From positions 34,631 to 98,630 of the forward strand of contig NZ_JACCHP010000023.1 in the NCBI RefSeq assembly GCF_016031625.1: a DNA stretch of 64,000 nucleotides. Direction: 5' to 3'. Positions 61,651 to 64,000 of this stretch are shown piece by piece. This stretch comes from Bradyrhizobium agreste. GTDB taxonomy: Bacteria; Pseudomonadota; Alphaproteobacteria; Rhizobiales; Xanthobacteraceae. The notes below the pieces were generated by a model. It saw only the letters and a program-made list of their open reading frames with translations. It did no database searches and was not told where the DNA came from. The position numbers were made by a program, and so were the translations under genes. Within the stretch, counting starts at the first letter, position 1; every line of letters begins with the position of its first letter.

Positions 61651-64000
61651 ATGGATGATCTGTTGCGGGAGTTTCTGACGGAGACCAGCGAGAGCCTGGA
61701 CACCGTGGACAATCAATTGGTGAAGTTCGAGCAGGAGCCGAACAACGCCAAGATCCTGGATAACATCTTCCGCCTGGTCCACACCATCAAGGGCACCTGC
61801 GGCTTCCTCGGCCTGCCGCGGCTGGAAGCGCTGGCGCATGCCGGCGAGACCCTGATGGGCAAATTCCGCGACGGCATGCCTGTCACCGCCGAGGCGGTGA
61901 CGGTGATCCTGTCCTCGATCGACCGCATCAAGGAGATTTTGGCAGGCCTGGAGGCGACCGAGGCCGAGCCGGAAGGCAATGACCGCGATCTCATCGACAA
62001 GCTGGAGGCGATGGTCGAGCAGGGCATGGCGGCCATGGCGGCCGCTCCCGTTGCCGATGCGCCGCCGCTGGCGCCGGAAGCCCCGGCGGCTGCGCCCGCC
62101 AAGGCGATGACCATGGGCACGCTGGTCGAGCAGACCCTGGAGCGCCCCTTGCGTCCGGGCGAGGTCTCGCTCGACGAGCTCGAGCGCGCCTTCCGCGAGA
62201 CCGCGATCGAAGCCCCGGTGCCGGCGCCCGTGGCCAAGGCCGAGGTCAAGGCTGAGGTCAAGCCCGCGCCGGCTATTGAAGCCCCCGTTGCCAAGGAAAC
62301 TGCGAAGGAAGCCGCAAAGGCGCCCAAGGAGAAGGCCGCGCCGAAGAAGTCGATGGCCGACGAGAGCGCGGGCGAGGGCGACCGCATCGCCAACCAGTCG
62401 ATCCGCGTCAACGTGGATACGCTGGAGCACCTGATGACCATGGTCTCCGAGCTGGTCCTGACCCGCAACCAGCTCTTGGAGATCTCCCGCCGCAACGAGG
62501 ACACCGAGTTCAAGGTGCCGTTGCAGCGCCTCTCCAACGTCACCGCCGAGCTGCAGGAAGGCGTCATGAAGACGCGCATGCAGCCGATCGGCAATGCCTG
62601 GCAGAAGCTGCCCCGCATCGTCCGCGACCTCTCAAGCGAACTCGGCAAGCAGATCGAGCTCGAGATGCACGGCGCCGACACCGAGCTCGACCGCCAGGTG
62701 CTCGATTTGATCAAGGACCCGCTCACCCACATGGTGCGCAACTCCGCCGATCATGGCCTCGAGACCCCCGCCGAGCGCCTCGCCAGCGGCAAGGGCGAGC
62801 AGGGCACCATTCGCCTGTCCGCCTATCACGAGGGCGGCCACATCATCATCTGCATCGCCGACAACGGAAGAGGCCTCAACACCGAGAAGATCAAGGCCAA
62901 GGCGCTCTCCTCCGGTCTCGTCACCGAGGCCGAGCTGGAGAAGATGAGCGAAGCCCAGATCCACAAGTTCATCTTCGCGCCGGGCTTCTCCACCGCGGCC
63001 GCCATCACCTCGGTGTCGGGCCGCGGCGTCGGCATGGACGTGGTCCGCACCAATATCGACCAGATCGGCGGCACCATCGACATCAAGAGCGTGGCCGGCG
63101 AGGGCTCGTCCGTCACCATCAAGATCCCGCTGACGCTCGCCATCGTCTCGGCCCTGATCGTCGAAGCCGCCGGCGACCGCTTTGCGATCCCGCAGCTCTC
63201 GGTGGTCGAGCTGGTGCGCGCCCGCGCCAACTCCGAGCACCGCATCGAGCGCATCAAGGACACCGCGGTGCTGCGCCTGCGCAACAAGCTGCTGCCGCTG
63301 ATCCACCTCAAGAAGCTCTTGAAGATCGACGACGGCGCGGCCTCCGATCCCGAGAACGGCTTCATCGTGGTCACCCAGGTCGGCAGCCAGACCTTCGGCA
63401 TCGTCGTCGACGGTGTGTTCCACACCGAAGAGATCGTGGTGAAGCCGATGTCGACCAAGCTGCGTCACATTGACATGTTCTCCGGCAACACCATTCTGGG
63501 CGATGGCGCGGTGATCATGATCATCGACCCCAACGGCATTGCCAAGGCGCTCGGCGCCGCCGGCTCGTCGGCCCACGACATGGGCGACGAAGCCGCCGGC
63601 CATCACATCGGAAGTGGCGAGCAGACCACCTCGCTGCTGGTGTTCCGCGCCGGCTCGTCGCAGCCCAAGGCGGTTCCGCTCGGCCTCGTCACCCGCCTGG
63701 AAGAGCTGCCGGCCGACAAGATCGAGTTCTCGAACGGCCGCTACATGGTGCAGTACCGCGAGCAGCTGATGCCGCTGGTCGCCATGGACGGCGTCACCAT
63801 CGCCAGCCAGGGCGCCCAGCCGATCCTGGTGTTCGCCGACGACGGCCGCTCCATGGGCCTCGTCGTCGACGAGATCATCGACATCGTCGAGGAACGGCTC
63901 AACATCGAGGTCGGCGGCTCCTCCTCCGGCATTCTCGGCTCGGCCGTGATCAAGGGCCAGGCCACCGAGGTGATCGACGTCGGCCACTTCCTGCCGATGG
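61651..64000 (+). CDS. cheA: Chemotaxis histidine kinase CheA, N-terminal 783 residues
   Basis: The frame is open to the window end, so the C-terminus is missing. It starts MDDLLREFLTETSESLDTVD. The P1 domain has phosphoacceptor His44 in RLVHTIKGTCGFLG; a long Ala/Pro/Lys linker (about 130-250) follows, then the P3 dimerisation region, P4 ATPase (LTHMVRNSADHGLETP, GRGVGMDVVR) and the P5 CheW-like domain from about 495. After a short linker a second CheW-like domain appears (LVFRAGSSQPKAVPLGLVTR onwards), reaching DVGHFLPM at the edge. A receiver domain may follow beyond. This double-CheW form is known in alphaproteobacterial CheA. Confidence 0.94.
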   Translation, partial: MDDLLREFLTETSESLDTVDNQLVKFEQEPNNAKILDNIFRLVHTIKGTCGFLGLPRLEALAHAGETLMGKFRDGMPVTAEAVTVILSSIDRIKEILAGLEATEAEPEGNDRDLIDKLEAMVEQGMAAMAAAPVADAPPLAPEAPAAAPAKAMTMGTLVEQTLERPLRPGEVSLDELERAFRETAIEAPVPAPVAKAEVKAEVKPAPAIEAPVAKETAKEAAKAPKEKAAPKKSMADESAGEGDRIANQSIRVNVDTLEHLMTMVSELVLTRNQLLEISRRNEDTEFKVPLQRLSNVTAELQEGVMKTRMQPIGNAWQKLPRIVRDLSSELGKQIELEMHGADTELDRQVLDLIKDPLTHMVRNSADHGLETPAERLASGKGEQGTIRLSAYHEGGHIIICIADNGRGLNTEKIKAKALSSGLVTEAELEKMSEAQIHKFIFAPGFSTAAAITSVSGRGVGMDVVRTNIDQIGGTIDIKSVAGEGSSVTIKIPLTLAIVSALIVEAAGDRFAIPQLSVVELVRARANSEHRIERIKDTAVLRLRNKLLPLIHLKKLLKIDDGAASDPENGFIVVTQVGSQTFGIVVDGVFHTEEIVVKPMSTKLRHIDMFSGNTILGDGAVIMIIDPNGIAKALGAAGSSAHDMGDEAAGHHIGSGEQTTSLLVFRAGSSQPKAVPLGLVTRLEELPADKIEFSNGRYMVQYREQLMPLVAMDGVTIASQGAQPILVFADDGRSMGLVVDEIIDIVEERLNIEVGGSSSGILGSAVIKGQATEVIDVGHFLPM

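Overview
The window looks like a chromosomal segment of a Bradyrhizobium-type alphaproteobacterium. It is GC-rich, it carries ChpT and CheA of the alphaproteobacterial type, an EipA/DUF1134 envelope protein, a CYP153-type P450 pair and a CyaC-like adenylate cyclase, and its gaps are full of short palindromic repeats typical of Bradyrhizobiaceae. Apart from these repeats I see no transposase, integrase, phage gene or CRISPR array. The genus is an inference from gene content.

Layout. 1-4.3 kb: the end of a TPM-domain protein, two envelope proteins of unknown function (one with a CxxCH haem motif) and a glutathione S-transferase. 4.3-9.6 kb: a family III CoA-transferase, bifunctional putA with its divergent Lrp-type regulator, and a cold-shock protein. 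10-16.6 kb: a sulfite-dehydrogenase-like sorAB pair, a haem/ferredoxin/cyclase fusion, a GT39 membrane glycosyltransferase and a threonine-synthase-like PLP enzyme. 16.9-20.2 kb: a uracil-catabolism cluster of the URC type (URC1, URC4 and a UPRT homologue with a rewritten PRPP loop). 20.3-26 kb: an M48 protease/DUF898 pair and two tandem CYP153-like P450s. 26.2-33.6 kb: a LysR-controlled acyl-CoA dehydrogenase/CoA-transferase/MaoC-like hydratase operon, a benzoylformate-decarboxylase-like enzyme, and an SDR with a divergent MarR regulator sharing a perfect 21-bp palindrome. 33.7-44.5 kb: an SDR, a haemolysin III family protein, the YcjX/YcjF stress pair, a DUF2927-like protein, an L,D-transpeptidase, a second ThDP enzyme, small unknown proteins, a GreA/GreB factor and a DedA-like membrane protein. 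44.7-50 kb: a calcium-binding RTX protein with its own type I secretion ATPase and adaptor. 50-56.7 kb: a six-GAF histidine kinase, a single-domain response regulator, a universal stress protein and an Omp31-like gene broken by a frameshift. 56.9 kb: tRNA-Val(CAC). 57-64 kb: a coiled-coil protein, EipA, a YHS-domain protein, CysQ, ChpT and CheA, which runs off the end.

How the genes work together. The clearest units are putA with its regulator; sorAB; the URC operon; the RTX substrate with its ABC exporter and adaptor; the GAF kinase with its overlapping receiver; and the LysR and MarR units with their divergent target genes. The most unusual points are the altered PRPP loop of the UPRT homologue inside the URC cluster, a 24-bp direct duplication flanking a palindromic element at the end of the ThDP gene near 32.2 kb, the frameshifted porin, the N-terminal placement of RTX repeats, and the density of dispersed hairpin elements (at least a dozen copies in several families).
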